Of a DNA stretch of 64,000 bases, positions 1 through 10,004 are shown one piece after another. Under the pieces are notes generated by a model. The model saw nothing but the letters and a program-made list of their open reading frames with translations, was not told where the DNA came from and made no database searches. The translations under genes and the position numbers were made by a program. This DNA comes from Rhizobium herbae (GTDB taxonomy: Bacteria; Pseudomonadota; Alphaproteobacteria; Rhizobiales; Rhizobiaceae), in assembly GCF_017873135.1 (NCBI RefSeq), contig NZ_JAGGJV010000007.1, positions 186,001 through 250,000 on the forward strand, read 5' to 3'. Numbering within the stretch: position 1 is the stretch's first letter; each line of letters starts with the position of its first letter.

Positions 1-992
1 GCAAAATGGGAGAACAACAGCGGGATATCGTCGCGCCGTTCCCTCAACGGCGGAATGGAGATGGTGACGACATTCAGCCGGTAGTAAAGATCCTCGCGAA
101 AATCGCCACGCACGGCCGGATCGCCGAGATCGATCTTGGCAGCAGCGACGACCCTGAGATCGACTGGGCGCACGTCATTGGTCCCGAGCGGCATGATTTC
201 GCGCATTTCGAGAACGCGCAACATCTTCACCTGCGTGCCGAGCGGCATGCTTTCGATCTCGTCGAGGAACAGCGTGCCGCCGCTCGCATGTTCGATCCGG
301 CCGGTCCGACGCTTCTGGGCGCCGGTGAACGCGCCGGCCTCGTGGCCGAACAGCTCGCTTTCGATCACCGTTTCCGGCAGGGCGCCGCAGTTGAGCGCCA
401 CGAAATTGCCCTTTCGCCTGCGGCTCCACTGATGCAGAAGCTGGGCGACGACCTCCTTGCCGCTACCAGTTTCGCCGGCGACGAGTACATCGACATCGGT
501 ATCGGCGATATGCCGGAGGATGTTTCTCAGATTTTCCATCACCGGCGTCTGGCCAATCAACGGCAGGCTGTCCTGCGCCTCTTCGGCAGCGCGGCGCAGC
601 GCCCGGTTTTCCATCACCAGCGTTCGCTTCTCGCTCGCCCGGCGCACGCTCTGCACCAACCGGTCGGCCGCGAAGGGTTTGGCGATGAAATCATAGGCAC
701 CGTCCTGGATCGCCTGAACGGCCATTGGGATATCGCCGTGACCGGTAATAAGAATGACCGGCAGGTCGGCATCCATGTCCTTCAGCGCGCCGAACAATTG
801 CAGGCCGTCTATCTCGGGCATGCGGATATCGGTCACGACAGCGCCCGCAAAGTCCGGCGACAGCGCGGCAAGTGCCGCCTTAGCGCCGCCGAATGCCGAA
901 ACGGAAAATCCGGCCAGTTCAAGCGTCTGGGCCGTGGCGCGGCGAAGGTCCTTGTCGTCGTCGATCAGAACAACTGGCGTCAACGGGTTCAT
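1..992 (-). CDS. dctD: C4-dicarboxylate transport response regulator DctD (C-terminus beyond window)
   Basis: Sigma-54-dependent activator of the NtrC class that responds to DctB and switches on dctA. I translated the minus strand from the ATG at 990-992; 330 residues are present and the frame runs off the left edge, so roughly the last quarter (end of the AAA+ domain and the Fis-type helix-turn-helix) is missing. Visible: receiver domain about 1-120 with acidic pocket D11-D13, phosphoacceptor D55 in VVTDIRMP and K105; AAA+ domain from about 145 with Walker A GETGSGKE (173-180), the sigma-54 contact loop GAFTGA (220-225) and Walker [10 protein letters not shown]. The start lies 4 bases after the dctB stop, so the two are co-transcribed. 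The assignment rests on partnership with dctB and divergent dctA and is strong. Confidence 0.95.
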   Translation of the reverse strand, partial: MNPLTPVVLIDDDKDLRRATAQTLELAGFSVSAFGGAKAALAALSPDFAGAVVTDIRMPEIDGLQLFGALKDMDADLPVILITGHGDIPMAVQAIQDGAYDFIAKPFAADRLVQSVRRASEKRTLVMENRALRRAAEEAQDSLPLIGQTPVMENLRNILRHIADTDVDVLVAGETGSGKEVVAQLLHQWSRRRKGNFVALNCGALPETVIESELFGHEAGAFTGAQKRRTGRIEHASGGTLFLDEIESMPLGTQVKMLRVLEMREIMPLGTNDVRPVDLRVVAAAKIDLGDPAVRGDFREDLYYRLNVVTISIPPLRERRDDIPLLFSHF

Positions 993-996
993 GATC

Positions 997-2871
997 TCAA
1001 GCCTTCTTCAAATAGACGATGAAACGGGTTCCGCGGTCGTCGCTCGATACGTCCATGCGGCCGCCATAATCGGCGACGATGTCCTTGGAGATAACCAGCC
1101 CCAGCCCCAAGCCGCCTTCCTTCGAGGTGTTGAAGGGCGTGAACAATCCTTCGCGGATCTCCGGCGAAATGCCCGGCCCGTTGTCCGAGACTGCCAACAA
1201 CACCTCTTTTGCGTCGTCTTCGATCCGAACCTCGACGTGGCCCCTCTCGCCTTTCGGTGCCACGGCCTCCAGCGCATTCTGAAGGAGGTTGATCAGCACC
1301 TGCTCCAACCGGATGCGGTTGCCCATGACCTGAAGACCTTCAGGCGGCAGAAGGATATCCAGCACATCCATGCGCCCGGAAAAACGGCTGCGCAGCAACA
1401 TGACCGCGCCTTCGATGACATCCTTCATCTCGGTTGGCTCGGCAGTGCCGCGACCCTTGCGGGCGAATGCCTTCAACTCGTCGGTGATCGTGCCGATCCG
1501 TTCGGTCAGCGCGGCAATGCTTTCCAGATTTTCGCCGGCCGGCGCTGTCTGGCCGCGATCGAGGAAGACGCGCGCATTGTCGGCATAGGCGCGAATGGTC
1601 GCGACCGGTTGATTGATCTCATGGGCGACGCCGGCTGCGACCTGGCCGAGGATCGCCAGCCTGTTGGCCTGCACCAGATCCTGCTGCACGGCCTGCAATT
1701 TTTGCTCGGTGTTTCTGTGATCGGTGATTTCCGTCTGCAAGCGGTCGCGCGCCTGACTGAGATCCAGCGTCCGTTCGGCCACGCGCCGCTCCAGGTCCTC
1801 CCGTGCCCGCTGTTCGTTGAATATCCGCAACGCGATTAGGTGCCGGCGGCGCAGCAGGAAGGCGGCACAGGCCAGCAGCGGCAAAAGAACGAGCAGTGCC
1901 AGCATGCGGGCTTCGCGCACGCCCGCATCGACCGAAGGCTCCGATGCCACCAGGTGCTGCAATTGCCATCCCGTCATCGGAATTTGAACCCGCACATCAA
2001 GAAACGCCGATTTTCCGGCGCCGCCCGGCATGACGATCCGGACGAGATCGGCCCCTTCCTTTGTGGTGCCGGCCACCTCGAACGGCAAGGGCCGCAGTGG
2101 TGCATCGCCGAACTGAAGGCTTTCCCGGATGGCGGCCAGACGATCCGGGGCGATTTCGCCGATGGTCATGAAGCGCCAGGACGGGATACTCGTGATGAGG
2201 ACAATGCCGCGGTCGTCAACCACATAGGTCGGTTTGCCCGAGGCGTTCCAGTCGGCCTCGACGTCGTCGAACTCGACCTTCACCACGACCACGCCGAGCG
2301 GGCCGTTGATGCCGTCGATGCGCTGTGAAATGTAAAGCCCCGGTTTCTTGCTGATGCTGCCAAGCGCAAAATGCTCGGCCCGTCCTTGCGCAAACGCTCG
2401 CTGAAAATATTCCCTGAAGCGATAGTCATTGCCGACGAAACTCGTCGGCTCGCGCCAGTTGCTGGCCGAAACCGCAATTCCGTCCGCCCCAATCACGTAG
2501 ATAACCGCGGCCTTCGTGCCCGCCGCCAGGGTTTCCAGCTTGCGGTTAAGCCCGTCGAGTGTAGCCGCGTCCTTTGCCGTCAGCGCCGTCGCGAGCGCGC
2601 TGTCCTGCGAAAGTACGAACGGGAGGGCTCGGTATTTTTCCAGAACCGTGCGCAGCAATGCCGCATTCAAATCGGCATCGATGCGGGCCTGAGTTCCCAG
2701 TGCGACCTCAGCACGACGCCTGCCGATCTCGCCGCTTGCCCAGAGACTTAACAGGATCAATGCCAACGCCATACCGGCGTGAACCAGCCGCATCCGCCGG
2801 ATGCGTTCCCGCAAGGGGAGGGTCGGCCACAACCGTCGGGACACCGAAAAAACCATGATGAATCTGTGCAT
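997..2871 (-). CDS. dctB: C4-dicarboxylate sensor histidine kinase DctB
   Basis: Membrane sensor kinase that detects periplasmic C4-dicarboxylates, with DctA as co-sensor in rhizobia, and phosphorylates DctD. Of 624 residues: first membrane helix about 31-47, periplasmic Cache-type sensor about 48-320, second helix about 322-341, a coiled-coil linker about 350-402, HisKA with AHEINQP (H417), then the N box (NLLQNALEA), G1 box (SDNGPGI) and G2 box ([12 protein letters not shown]) of the ATPase domain. Length fits DctB (about 600-620). The ATG at 2871 overlaps a candidate DctD site (2865-2882); a second ATG at codon 6 (2856) would avoid this. Neither has a clear Shine-Dalgarno, so the start is unsettled. 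dctD follows after 4 bases. Confidence 0.94.
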   Translation of the reverse strand: MHRFIMVFSVSRRLWPTLPLRERIRRMRLVHAGMALALILLSLWASGEIGRRRAEVALGTQARIDADLNAALLRTVLEKYRALPFVLSQDSALATALTAKDAATLDGLNRKLETLAAGTKAAVIYVIGADGIAVSASNWREPTSFVGNDYRFREYFQRAFAQGRAEHFALGSISKKPGLYISQRIDGINGPLGVVVVKVEFDDVEADWNASGKPTYVVDDRGIVLITSIPSWRFMTIGEIAPDRLAAIRESLQFGDAPLRPLPFEVAGTTKEGADLVRIVMPGGAGKSAFLDVRVQIPMTGWQLQHLVASEPSVDAGVREARMLALLVLLPLLACAAFLLRRRHLIALRIFNEQRAREDLERRVAERTLDLSQARDRLQTEITDHRNTEQKLQAVQQDLVQANRLAILGQVAAGVAHEINQPVATIRAYADNARVFLDRGQTAPAGENLESIAALTERIGTITDELKAFARKGRGTAEPTEMKDVIEGAVMLLRSRFSGRMDVLDILLPPEGLQVMGNRIRLEQVLINLLQNALEAVAPKGERGHVEVRIEDDAKEVLLAVSDNGPGISPEIREGLFTPFNTSKEGGLGLGLVISKDIVADYGGRMDVSSDDRGTRFIVYLKKA

Positions 2872-2882
2872 ATTTCAGCACA
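2865..2882. promoter_or_regulatory. Candidate DctD upstream activator site 1
   Basis: An 18-bp inverted repeat with arms TGTGC (2865-2869) and GCACA (2878-2882). The arms match those I recall for rhizobial DctD sites upstream of dctA. It lies about 120 bp upstream of the sigma-54 promoter and overlaps the annotated dctB start. Confidence 0.75.
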
Positions 2883-2897
2883 ATTATCAAATCAATT

Positions 2898-2915
2898 TGT
2901 GTGGATTTCCGCATC
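2898..2915. promoter_or_regulatory. Candidate DctD upstream activator site 2
   Basis: A second, imperfect 18-bp inverted repeat, TGTGTGGATTTCCGCATC. Its centre is 33 bp (about three helical turns) from the centre of site 1, the tandem, same-face layout expected of cooperative DctD binding. Confidence 0.7.
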
Positions 2916-2985
2916 AATTGATGGCTCTGTAAAAGAGAAGAATTTTTTACTTAGTTTTTACAACAGGTTAAAACGAACGCCAAAA

Positions 2986-3002
2986 TTGGCACGGAGATTG
3001 CG
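2986..3002 (+). promoter_or_regulatory. Sigma-54 (-24/-12) promoter of dctA
   Basis: TTGGCACGGAGATTGCG has the invariant GG (2988-2989) and GC (3000-3001) with exactly 10 bases between them, close to the consensus TGGCACG-N4-TTGC. Transcription is expected to start near 3013, about 80 bases before the dctA ATG. Both DctD-type sites lie upstream. Confidence 0.9.
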
Positions 3003-3095
3003 AAGCGCTTCCCCAACAGCAGCTCGACTGCTGGACTTGAAGCGAACGGCTCGGGAGGCCGGAACTCGTTCCGGACGAGCCACAAGGAGGAAATC

Positions 3096-4430
3096 ATGAT
3101 CGCAGCCCCCTTCGATTCGGCCGCAAGGCCCCAAGGTAAAACACCTTTTTACCGGCATCTCTACGTCCAGGTTCTCGCAGCCATTGCCGCGGGTATCCTT
3201 CTCGGCCATTTCTATCCGGAACTCGGCACGCAGCTGAAGCCGCTTGGCGATGCCTTCATCAAGCTCGTCAAGATGATCATCGCGCCGGTCATCTTCTTGA
3301 CGGTCGCCACCGGCATTGCCGGGATGAGCGACCTGCAGAAGGTCGGCCGCGTCGCCGGCAAGGCGATGCTGTACTTCCTGACTTTTTCAACGCTGGCCCT
3401 CGTGATCGGTCTCGTCGTCGCCAATGTCGTCCAGCCCGGTGCCGGCATGCATATCGATCCGGCTTCGCTCGATCCGGCGGCAGTCGCGACCTATACCGAA
3501 AAGGCGCATGAGCAGAGTATCGTCGGCTTCCTGACCAACATTATCCCGACGACGATCGTCGGCGCGTTCGCCGATGGCGATATTCTGCAGGTCCTGTTCT
3601 TCTCGGTTCTGTTCGGCATCGCGCTCGCCATGGTCGGCGAAAAGGGTGAGCCCGTCATCAATTTCCTCAACGCGCTGACGGCACCGGTCTTCAAGCTCGT
3701 CGCCATCCTCATGAAGGCCGCACCGATCGGTGCGTTCGGCGCCATGGCGTTTACCATCGGCAAATATGGCGTCGGCTCGATTGCCAACCTTGCTATGCTG
3801 ATCGGTACATTCTACCTGACCTCGCTGCTCTTCGTGTTCGTCGTCCTCGGCGCGGTTGCCCGCTACAACGGCTTCTCGATCCTGGCATTGCTGCGTTACA
3901 TCAAGGAAGAGCTGCTATTGGTGCTTGGCACCTCATCCTCGGAAGCCGCCCTTCCGGGCCTGATGAACAAGATGGAAAAGGCCGGCTGCAAGCGCTCGGT
4001 CGTCGGCCTCGTCATTCCGACCGGCTATTCCTTCAATCTCGATGGCACCAACATCTACATGACGCTGGCGGCGCTGTTCATCGCTCAGGCCACCGACATC
4101 AATCTCTCCTGGAGCGACCAGATCCTGCTGTTGCTCGTCGCCATGCTGAGTTCCAAGGGTGCCGCAGGCATTACCGGTGCCGGCTTCATCACGCTGGCGG
4201 CCACGCTTTCGGTCGTCCCGTCCGTGCCGGTCGCCGGCATGGCGCTCATCCTTGGCATTGATCGTTTCATGTCGGAATGCCGGGCTTTGACCAACCTCGT
4301 CGGCAATGCCGTTGCCACCATCGTTGTCGCCCGTTGGGAGAACGAACTCGACACCACGCAACTTGCCGCGGCACTGGGCGGCAAGGACACGGGTGTTGTT
4401 CCGGCGGCGGGGCTGCAGCCGGCAGAATAA
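3096..4430 (+). CDS. dctA: C4-dicarboxylate:cation symporter DctA
   Basis: Inner-membrane secondary transporter of the DAACS family that imports succinate, malate and fumarate; in symbiotic rhizobia it feeds nitrogen fixation. The 444-residue length equals that of typical rhizobial DctA. Visible family marks are the serine-rich re-entrant loop TSSSEAALP (279-287) and the NLDGTNIY segment (314-321) that form the substrate/Na site, set among about eight hydrophobic helices. A strong ribosome site (AAGGAGG, 3084-3090) precedes the ATG by 5 bases. The gene diverges from dctBD, has its own sigma-54 promoter and ends in a strong intrinsic terminator. Confidence 0.96.
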   Translation: MIAAPFDSAARPQGKTPFYRHLYVQVLAAIAAGILLGHFYPELGTQLKPLGDAFIKLVKMIIAPVIFLTVATGIAGMSDLQKVGRVAGKAMLYFLTFSTLALVIGLVVANVVQPGAGMHIDPASLDPAAVATYTEKAHEQSIVGFLTNIIPTTIVGAFADGDILQVLFFSVLFGIALAMVGEKGEPVINFLNALTAPVFKLVAILMKAAPIGAFGAMAFTIGKYGVGSIANLAMLIGTFYLTSLLFVFVVLGAVARYNGFSILALLRYIKEELLLVLGTSSSEAALPGLMNKMEKAGCKRSVVGLVIPTGYSFNLDGTNIYMTLAALFIAQATDINLSWSDQILLLLVAMLSSKGAAGITGAGFITLAATLSVVPSVPVAGMALILGIDRFMSECRALTNLVGNAVATIVVARWENELDTTQLAAALGGKDTGVVPAAGLQPAE

Positions 4431-4462
4431 AAGCCGACTTTCTGAGCGCCCATTTTTCGCAG

Positions 4463-4493
4463 AACCGGCTCGCCAAGAGGCGAGCCGGTTTTA
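4463..4493 (+). terminator. Intrinsic terminator after dctA
   Basis: A perfect 12-bp stem (AACCGGCTCGCC, 4463-4474, with its complement at 4479-4490) with an AAGA loop and a short T run. It lies 33 bases past the dctA stop. Confidence 0.9.
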
Positions 4494-4559
4494 TGCATTC
4501 ATGTTTGGGCAAGCGGGCATTGGGATGCGCCGCTTCACGCTCGAGGCAGGCAGAACGCC

Positions 4560-5015
4560 TTATGCCATTCGGCGAATTTCGGCTTGAAGATGCTGAGCCT
4601 GGTTCTGCAGGGCGATGTATCGGAGCGTCGGTATGGCGCCGTTATTCTGATCGGCCGCCCACATCGCTTCACGACGTATCTGCCCGTCTTCCGCCTTCAG
4701 CTGCTGGGATTCGCTCGCTGTCAGGAGACCCCGTGCCCGATCCGCGTTCACGCGCTGGTCGTCGGCCCGGAGCTCTGCGAGGATTGTCTGAAGCCGCGGG
4801 CCCGAGACATGAACGGGAGTATAGGCGGGAACAATGAAGGTAGGGCTCTGAACGTCATCGTTGGTGATGTCGTCATCCCCCAGCATCGAACGATCACGAC
4901 TACCGTCGCGGTGGTGGTGATCATCACCGCCGCCATGCGAACCGGCGAGAGCCACGCCCATGGAAGCCGAGATGAAAATTGCGGAAATCGCTGCGGTCTT
5001 TGCAAAAGAAAACAT
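4560..5015 (-). CDS. Small exported His-rich protein of unknown function
   Basis: No family recognised. From the ATG at 5015 (preceded by GAGG about 8 bases upstream) it has 151 residues. A longer reading from 5063 would bury the signal peptide behind 16 extra residues, so I prefer the short form. Residues 1-24 form a typical Sec signal (FSFAKTAAISAIFISASMGV, then ALAGS). Next comes a Gly/His/Asp-rich low-complexity stretch (HGGGDDHHHRDGSRDRS) that could bind metal, then a charged, probably helical region (about 65-151) rich in Gln, Arg and Ala that is likely to be coiled. It stands alone between the dctA terminator and the RND operon. A periplasmic metal-binding or stress protein is possible, but that is a guess. 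Confidence 0.7.
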   Translation of the reverse strand: MFSFAKTAAISAIFISASMGVALAGSHGGGDDHHHRDGSRDRSMLGDDDITNDDVQSPTFIVPAYTPVHVSGPRLQTILAELRADDQRVNADRARGLLTASESQQLKAEDGQIRREAMWAADQNNGAIPTLRYIALQNQAQHLQAEIRRMA

Positions 5016-5281
5016 TTGCGTTACCTCAATTGGAAAGACGCTCATGAAGCGTCTTTTTGGCATGAAGCTATCTTATAGTGTCGAGTCGCGGCTCCATTAC
5101 CGCCGGCAGTACCTAGCTTCATTATGAAGTGTACTTCCCACGGAAAACAAATGCATGTTAAATAAAAATAATATTTGAGTTAATCTTATTGCCACAATCG
5201 ATTCACAATCGTGGTGGCTCCAATTGCTAGGACACGATGCCTGACGCAGGCTGGAATAGTACTTTCATGCAGAGTGCATAT

Positions 5282-8200
5282 TCATTCCGCCGCAAGCGGC
5301 GTTGGTTGATGCCGTTCCTCTACACGCTGTTTTCTGACACCAAGACCGATGGCCCAGTTGTTAAGCCTGTCCATTTCCACGAAGATGATCGGCGTGATGA
5401 ACAGCGTCAGCGCCTGCGAGACGATCAAGCCGCCGACGACGGCAATGCCGAGCGGCTGGCGCAGTTCCGAGCTGGCGCCGGCGCCAAGCGCAATCGGCAG
5501 GGCGCCGAGGAGCGCGCAGAATGTCGTCATCATGATGGGCCGGAAACGTCGAACGCAGGCCTCGTGAATCGCTTCCGACGCCGTCATGCCTGGAGATCGT
5601 AAATTCTCCAGCGCCACGTCGATCATCATGATCGCGTTTTTCTTGACGATGCCGATCAGCATCAGCAACCCGATGAGGGCGATGATCGACAGGTCGATGC
5701 CCATCACTTTCAGCGCCAGCAGCGCACCGAGAGCGGCTGACGGCAGACCGGAGAGAATGGTCAGCGGGTGGATAAAACTCTCGTAGAGGATGCCGAGGAC
5801 AACATAGATCGTCAGTATCGCAGCAAGGATCAATATCGGCGTGTTGGCCTGCGACTGCTGGAAAATCTCTGCCGTTCCTCCATAGGACGTGAAGATGTCC
5901 GCCGGCAGGCCTATGTCCTGCTTTATCTGCTCGATCGCGGCCGTGGCATCGCTCAGCGCTTCGCCTGCCGGAAGATTGAACGACACCGTGGTTGAGACGA
6001 GTTGTCCCGTCTGATTGATGGTGACCGGCCCGGTTGATCTGTTGACCCTTGCAAAGCTGGACAGCGGCACAAGATTGCCGGTGGCGGATGCGACATGAAT
6101 TCCCTGCAGCGTCTGGTCGTCCCATGGCTTCTTGGTATCGTACTCGACGATCACATCGTAGCTGTCGCCGGTCGATTGAATCTGTGCCGCGGCATAGCTG
6201 CCGAACGCCTCCTGCAGCGTCGTTCGCAGCTGGCTGTCGGTAATGCCGTAGGCTGCGGCCTTCTCCTTGTCGACGACAATATTGGCCTGAAGCGCATTGT
6301 TCTGCGCGTCGGAGGTCACATCCGTGAACCGCCGATCGGCAAGCATCGCGGTCTCAAGGCGGCCGGCCCACAAGGTCGTCTGGTCGGCACTCAGCGCCTG
6401 GACGACAAGCTGATACTGGCTGGCCGTCTGGCGTCCGCCGAAGCGCAGGCTCTGTTGCGGCGTGATGAAGGCCTGCAGGCCGGGGATTTTGCTGATGCCG
6501 GTGCGCAACTCGCGCAGCGTCTGGTCGAGCGCCGGACGCTGCGTCTTGTCCTTCAGCTCGACAAACATCGTGCCGTTGTTAAGCGGGCTGCGGACATTGC
6601 CGCCGACGATCGACATGACGTGGTTGACCGCCGGATTTTGCTTCACCAACGCCGCCGCCTGGTTCTGCAGATCCCGCATCGCAGAGTAGGAGATGTCCTG
6701 TCGCGCACGGGTGGAGATGGTCAATCGCCCTATGTCTTCCGTCGGGAAGAAGCTCGTGGGTATCGTCATGAACAGATAAGCCGTGAGCCCGATGGACGCG
6801 AAGAACAGCAGCAGAATTGCCGGACGATGGTCGAGACACCAGGCCACCGACCTGTCATATCCCTGAAGTGTACGCTCGAAACCGGCTTCGAAGAGACGCA
6901 GGATCCAGGGCGGCCTGCTGTGTCCGGTGGAAAGGCGCGAGCCGAGCATCGGCGTGACCGTCAGGGAAACGATTGCCGAAGAGATGATTGCGATAGCAAC
7001 CACCATGCCGAATTCGTTGAAGATTCGCCCCACGACCCCGCCCATCAACAGGATAGGGATAAAGACCGCGACCAGCGAGACCGACATCGAGATGATGGTA
7101 TAGCTGACTTCGGCGGCACCCTTGATCGCCGCTTCCCGTACCGGCATTCCCGCTTCTATGTGGCGGAGGATGTTTTCCAGCATGACGATCGCATCGTCGA
7201 CGACGAGGCCTACCGCCAACGTCAAGCCAAGCAGCGAAATGTTGTCGATACTGTAGCCAAGCACATACATCATGCCGAAGGTTGAAATCAGCGAAAGCGG
7301 CACGGCGAGGCCCGGAATAATCGTCGCGGTCAAGTGACCGGTGAAGAGATAGATGACCAGGACCACCAGGCCGACCGTCAGCAGCAAGGTGAATTTGACG
7401 TCCGAGATGGCGCCGCGGATCGGCTTTGCCGAATCGTTCATGACCTTCATCGAGACGGATGCAGGCATCTCGGCATGCAAGCCCGGCAGCTTCGCGTTGA
7501 TGGCATCGACGACATCGACCGTATTGGCGTCCGGCTGGCGTTGGACGGCAAGCATGATACCCCGCTTTCCATCATACCAGCTGCCCGTATTCTGATTCTC
7601 GACGCTGTCTTGAACATCGGCGACGTCTTCCAGATGAATTGGTGCGCCATTGGGGTTGGCGATGACCAGCGAACGGAACTGCTGGGCATTCGTGCGCTGC
7701 GTATCGGCATTGATCGTAATGCTCTGCATATCGTTCTGAAGAGAGCCGACCGGAGCGTGGTTGTTGGCGGCAGCAATTGCTGTGTTGACGGTATCGATGC
7801 CGATGTTGCGGCTCACCAGCTTGCCCGGATCGACTTCGACACGCACCGCATAGGTCTGGGCACCGAACACGTTGACCTCGGCAACGCCCGGAAGCGTCGA
7901 AAGCGACGGCGAGATGACGTCTTCGGCTATCTCATCCAGCTTGCTATACGGCATCGTTTCGCTTTGCACGGCAAGCAGCATCACCGGCGCATCGGCCGGA
8001 TTGGTTTTGCGATAGCTGGGCGGCGTGGTCATATTGTCAGGCAACTGGCGGGTTGCATGCGAGATCGCCGCCTGCACATCGGCGGCGGCGGCATCGATAT
8101 TCCGGTTCAGATCGAATTGCAGCACGATGCTGGTATTGCCAAGGGAGTTCGTCGCGCTGATTTCGTCGATGCCGGGAATGGTTTGAAACTGCTTGATGAG

Positions 8201-8395
8201 GGGGGTCGAAACGGAGGTCGCCATGGTTTGCGGCGATGCCCCGGTCAGCGACGCAGAAACGCTGATCGTCGGAAAATCGACCTGCGGCAGCGCTGAGACG
8301 GGCACCTGCTGGTAGCCTGCGATACCGGCGAGTACGACACCGATGGCAAGAAGCGTGGTCGCGACAGGGCGCTGGATACAGAAATTCGGGATCAT
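5282..8395 (-). CDS. RND multidrug efflux transporter, HAE1 family (MdtB/MdtC-like)
   Basis: Inner-membrane, proton-driven pump subunit of a tripartite efflux system. 1037 residues is the normal length. Visible: the N-terminal helix after MIPNFCIQRPVAT; porter domain segments; a second helix group with the RND proton-relay Asp pair D400-D401 in LAVGLVVDDAIVMLEN; and the repeated half with LPSAALGALLAL and IVKKNAIMMIDVAL. The wording of the N-terminus and the FFPTEDIGRL stretch resemble MdtB/MdtC/MuxB rather than AcrB. The start overlaps the adaptor stop by 4 bases (ATGA), so the two are translationally coupled. No TolC-type outer-membrane gene is nearby, so one encoded elsewhere is probably shared. 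Substrates cannot be read from the sequence. Confidence 0.93.
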   Translation of the reverse strand: MIPNFCIQRPVATTLLAIGVVLAGIAGYQQVPVSALPQVDFPTISVSASLTGASPQTMATSVSTPLIKQFQTIPGIDEISATNSLGNTSIVLQFDLNRNIDAAAADVQAAISHATRQLPDNMTTPPSYRKTNPADAPVMLLAVQSETMPYSKLDEIAEDVISPSLSTLPGVAEVNVFGAQTYAVRVEVDPGKLVSRNIGIDTVNTAIAAANNHAPVGSLQNDMQSITINADTQRTNAQQFRSLVIANPNGAPIHLEDVADVQDSVENQNTGSWYDGKRGIMLAVQRQPDANTVDVVDAINAKLPGLHAEMPASVSMKVMNDSAKPIRGAISDVKFTLLLTVGLVVLVIYLFTGHLTATIIPGLAVPLSLISTFGMMYVLGYSIDNISLLGLTLAVGLVVDDAIVMLENILRHIEAGMPVREAAIKGAAEVSYTIISMSVSLVAVFIPILLMGGVVGRIFNEFGMVVAIAIISSAIVSLTVTPMLGSRLSTGHSRPPWILRLFEAGFERTLQGYDRSVAWCLDHRPAILLLFFASIGLTAYLFMTIPTSFFPTEDIGRLTISTRARQDISYSAMRDLQNQAAALVKQNPAVNHVMSIVGGNVRSPLNNGTMFVELKDKTQRPALDQTLRELRTGISKIPGLQAFITPQQSLRFGGRQTASQYQLVVQALSADQTTLWAGRLETAMLADRRFTDVTSDAQNNALQANIVVDKEKAAAYGITDSQLRTTLQEAFGSYAAAQIQSTGDSYDVIVEYDTKKPWDDQTLQGIHVASATGNLVPLSSFARVNRSTGPVTINQTGQLVSTTVSFNLPAGEALSDATAAIEQIKQDIGLPADIFTSYGGTAEIFQQSQANTPILILAAILTIYVVLGILYESFIHPLTILSGLPSAALGALLALKVMGIDLSIIALIGLLMLIGIVKKNAIMMIDVALENLRSPGMTASEAIHEACVRRFRPIMMTTFCALLGALPIALGAGASSELRQPLGIAVVGGLIVSQALTLFITPIIFVEMDRLNNWAIGLGVRKQRVEERHQPTPLAAE

Positions 8396-9672
8396 GGCTG
8401 TGCGCCTGTCAGGAGAGTTTCGGTCCGCAGCTCCGGCTGATCGGCAGAAGCCAGGTTCTCTGTCTGACCGCTGAACTGTTCATCGACATGCTGTTGGTCC
8501 GTCAGCTGCGCCTGGCCTTCGACCACCACGTGATCACCGTCTGAAAGACCTTTCGCAAGCGCCGTGAAACTGCCTTCAGCACGGGCGACAGTGACCGGCG
8601 TCAGCTCAACCTTGCCGTCCTTGACGACGTAGGAATAGAAGCCGTCTGCGCCTGGGTTAACCGCCACGGTCGGCACGACGATCTGCTGCTCGGGGTCTTT
8701 GAAATGAACCACAAGATTGACGGACTGTCCTGGCCAGAGCGCGCCAGAGGCATTTTCGAATTTTGCCTTGGCAAGGATCGTGCCTGAAGCCGTGTCTATC
8801 GTATTGTCGTAGAAGCTTATCTGCCCCTGGCGGGCCTTGCCTTTATCCGACTGCGGAACCGTGGTGACATCGACAGGCCCGGCGGCAAGCGCCAGTTTCA
8901 ATCGGCGCAGATTGCGCTCCTCCAGATGAAACTTCACATAGATCGGATCATATTTGGCGATCGTGACGATCGCCGTCCCCGCACTCACGAAGGCGCCACG
9001 GCTGACACCGACATCACCCAGGCGACCATCGAAGGGCGCACGGATCTGGGTATTTTCCAGAACAACCTGATCGGCGGCAAGATTGGCCTTGTCAACGTCC
9101 AGTGTGGCGGCTGCCGTATCGCGCGCCGCTTTGGCCTGTTCGTAGGCCTGCTGTGTTCCGGCGGTCTGGATGAGAAGATCGTTCGCTCGCTTCAGCGCGG
9201 CCTCGGCCTCCGTGAAAGCAGCATTGTCGCGAACGATCGTTGCATTGTCCCGATCGACGGCAGCCTGCGCGGTGCGGTCGTCGAGTTCGGCAATCAAATC
9301 ACCCTGTTTGACAACCGCGCCGTCCATCACGTCGACCGCGGTGACGACGCCCTGCTCTTGCGCGGCGATCGCCGTGGTATCATCGGCTTCTGCCCATCCT
9401 GATGCGGTGACGTCCATCGGCAGCGTCGTTTTGGTCGCCGACACCGTCTTGACGAGTGTCGGTCCGCCATTGCCGCGCCGGTGTCGGCCGCCACCTGCCT
9501 GATCTCCCGCCTGAACTTGCCCCCCGCCGGCATGCTTGCCATCGCCATTTTCAGCTTGGAGAGCCGGTTGCTTGGTAAATTGCGAAAGATAGGGAATCCG
9601 ATCACCCCCCAATGCGCCGACGCCAACGCCGACGACTGCAACAACACATACAGTTGGCCAGAATTTTTTCAT
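8392..9672 (-). CDS. RND efflux periplasmic adaptor (membrane fusion protein)
   Basis: Links the RND pump to an outer-membrane channel. From the ATG at 9672 (426 residues) it opens with a signal/anchor sequence MKKFWPTVCVVAVVGVGVGA. A Gly/His-rich linker follows, then the split lipoyl domain (EQGVVTAVDVMDGAVVKQGD and ENTQIRAPFDGRLGDVGVSRG) around a helical hairpin of Ala-rich coiled coil, then beta-barrel and membrane-proximal domains (GQSVNLVVHFKD, TVAVNPGADGFYSYV). The frame stays open to an ATG at 9753, which would add 27 residues before the hydrophobic segment; neither start has a convincing ribosome site. It is the first gene of the efflux operon. A regulator of unknown target lies 330 bp upstream on the same strand. 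Confidence 0.9.
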   Translation of the reverse strand: MKKFWPTVCVVAVVGVGVGALGGDRIPYLSQFTKQPALQAENGDGKHAGGGQVQAGDQAGGGRHRRGNGGPTLVKTVSATKTTLPMDVTASGWAEADDTTAIAAQEQGVVTAVDVMDGAVVKQGDLIAELDDRTAQAAVDRDNATIVRDNAAFTEAEAALKRANDLLIQTAGTQQAYEQAKAARDTAAATLDVDKANLAADQVVLENTQIRAPFDGRLGDVGVSRGAFVSAGTAIVTIAKYDPIYVKFHLEERNLRRLKLALAAGPVDVTTVPQSDKGKARQGQISFYDNTIDTASGTILAKAKFENASGALWPGQSVNLVVHFKDPEQQIVVPTVAVNPGADGFYSYVVKDGKVELTPVTVARAEGSFTALAKGLSDGDHVVVEGQAQLTDQQHVDEQFSGQTENLASADQPELRTETLLTGAQP

Positions 9673-10004
9673 GTGAAGGACCGGGTTTTGAATGATTGCG
9701 CGAAGCGTTCGAAGCGCTATAGAGCCTCGGATATTGCGGCGCAAAAAAGACATACTTCCCCGTGGTCGATCACTAACCTGTTATAAATGCTTAAATTTTT
9801 GTAATGAACGGGCGGCATCGCAAAACGAGAAAGAACAAACACTTCGGGGCAATGATCTGCGGCGAAAACGGTGGCTCTTGTCGCTGACGACGGTGATACG
9901 CATGCGCGGCGATCGCGTCATCCGCCCATCGGCGTCGAATGGTTCATTGACGGGCCATCGCTCGCAAACGCAGATACTTGGTTTGAGGGGAAAAAGTGCC
10001 GTAG

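Noticed and set aside
6-1022. A 338-codon plus-strand frame at the left edge
   Set aside because: The minus strand there encodes DctD with all receiver and AAA+ motifs in the right partnership; the plus frame has none.
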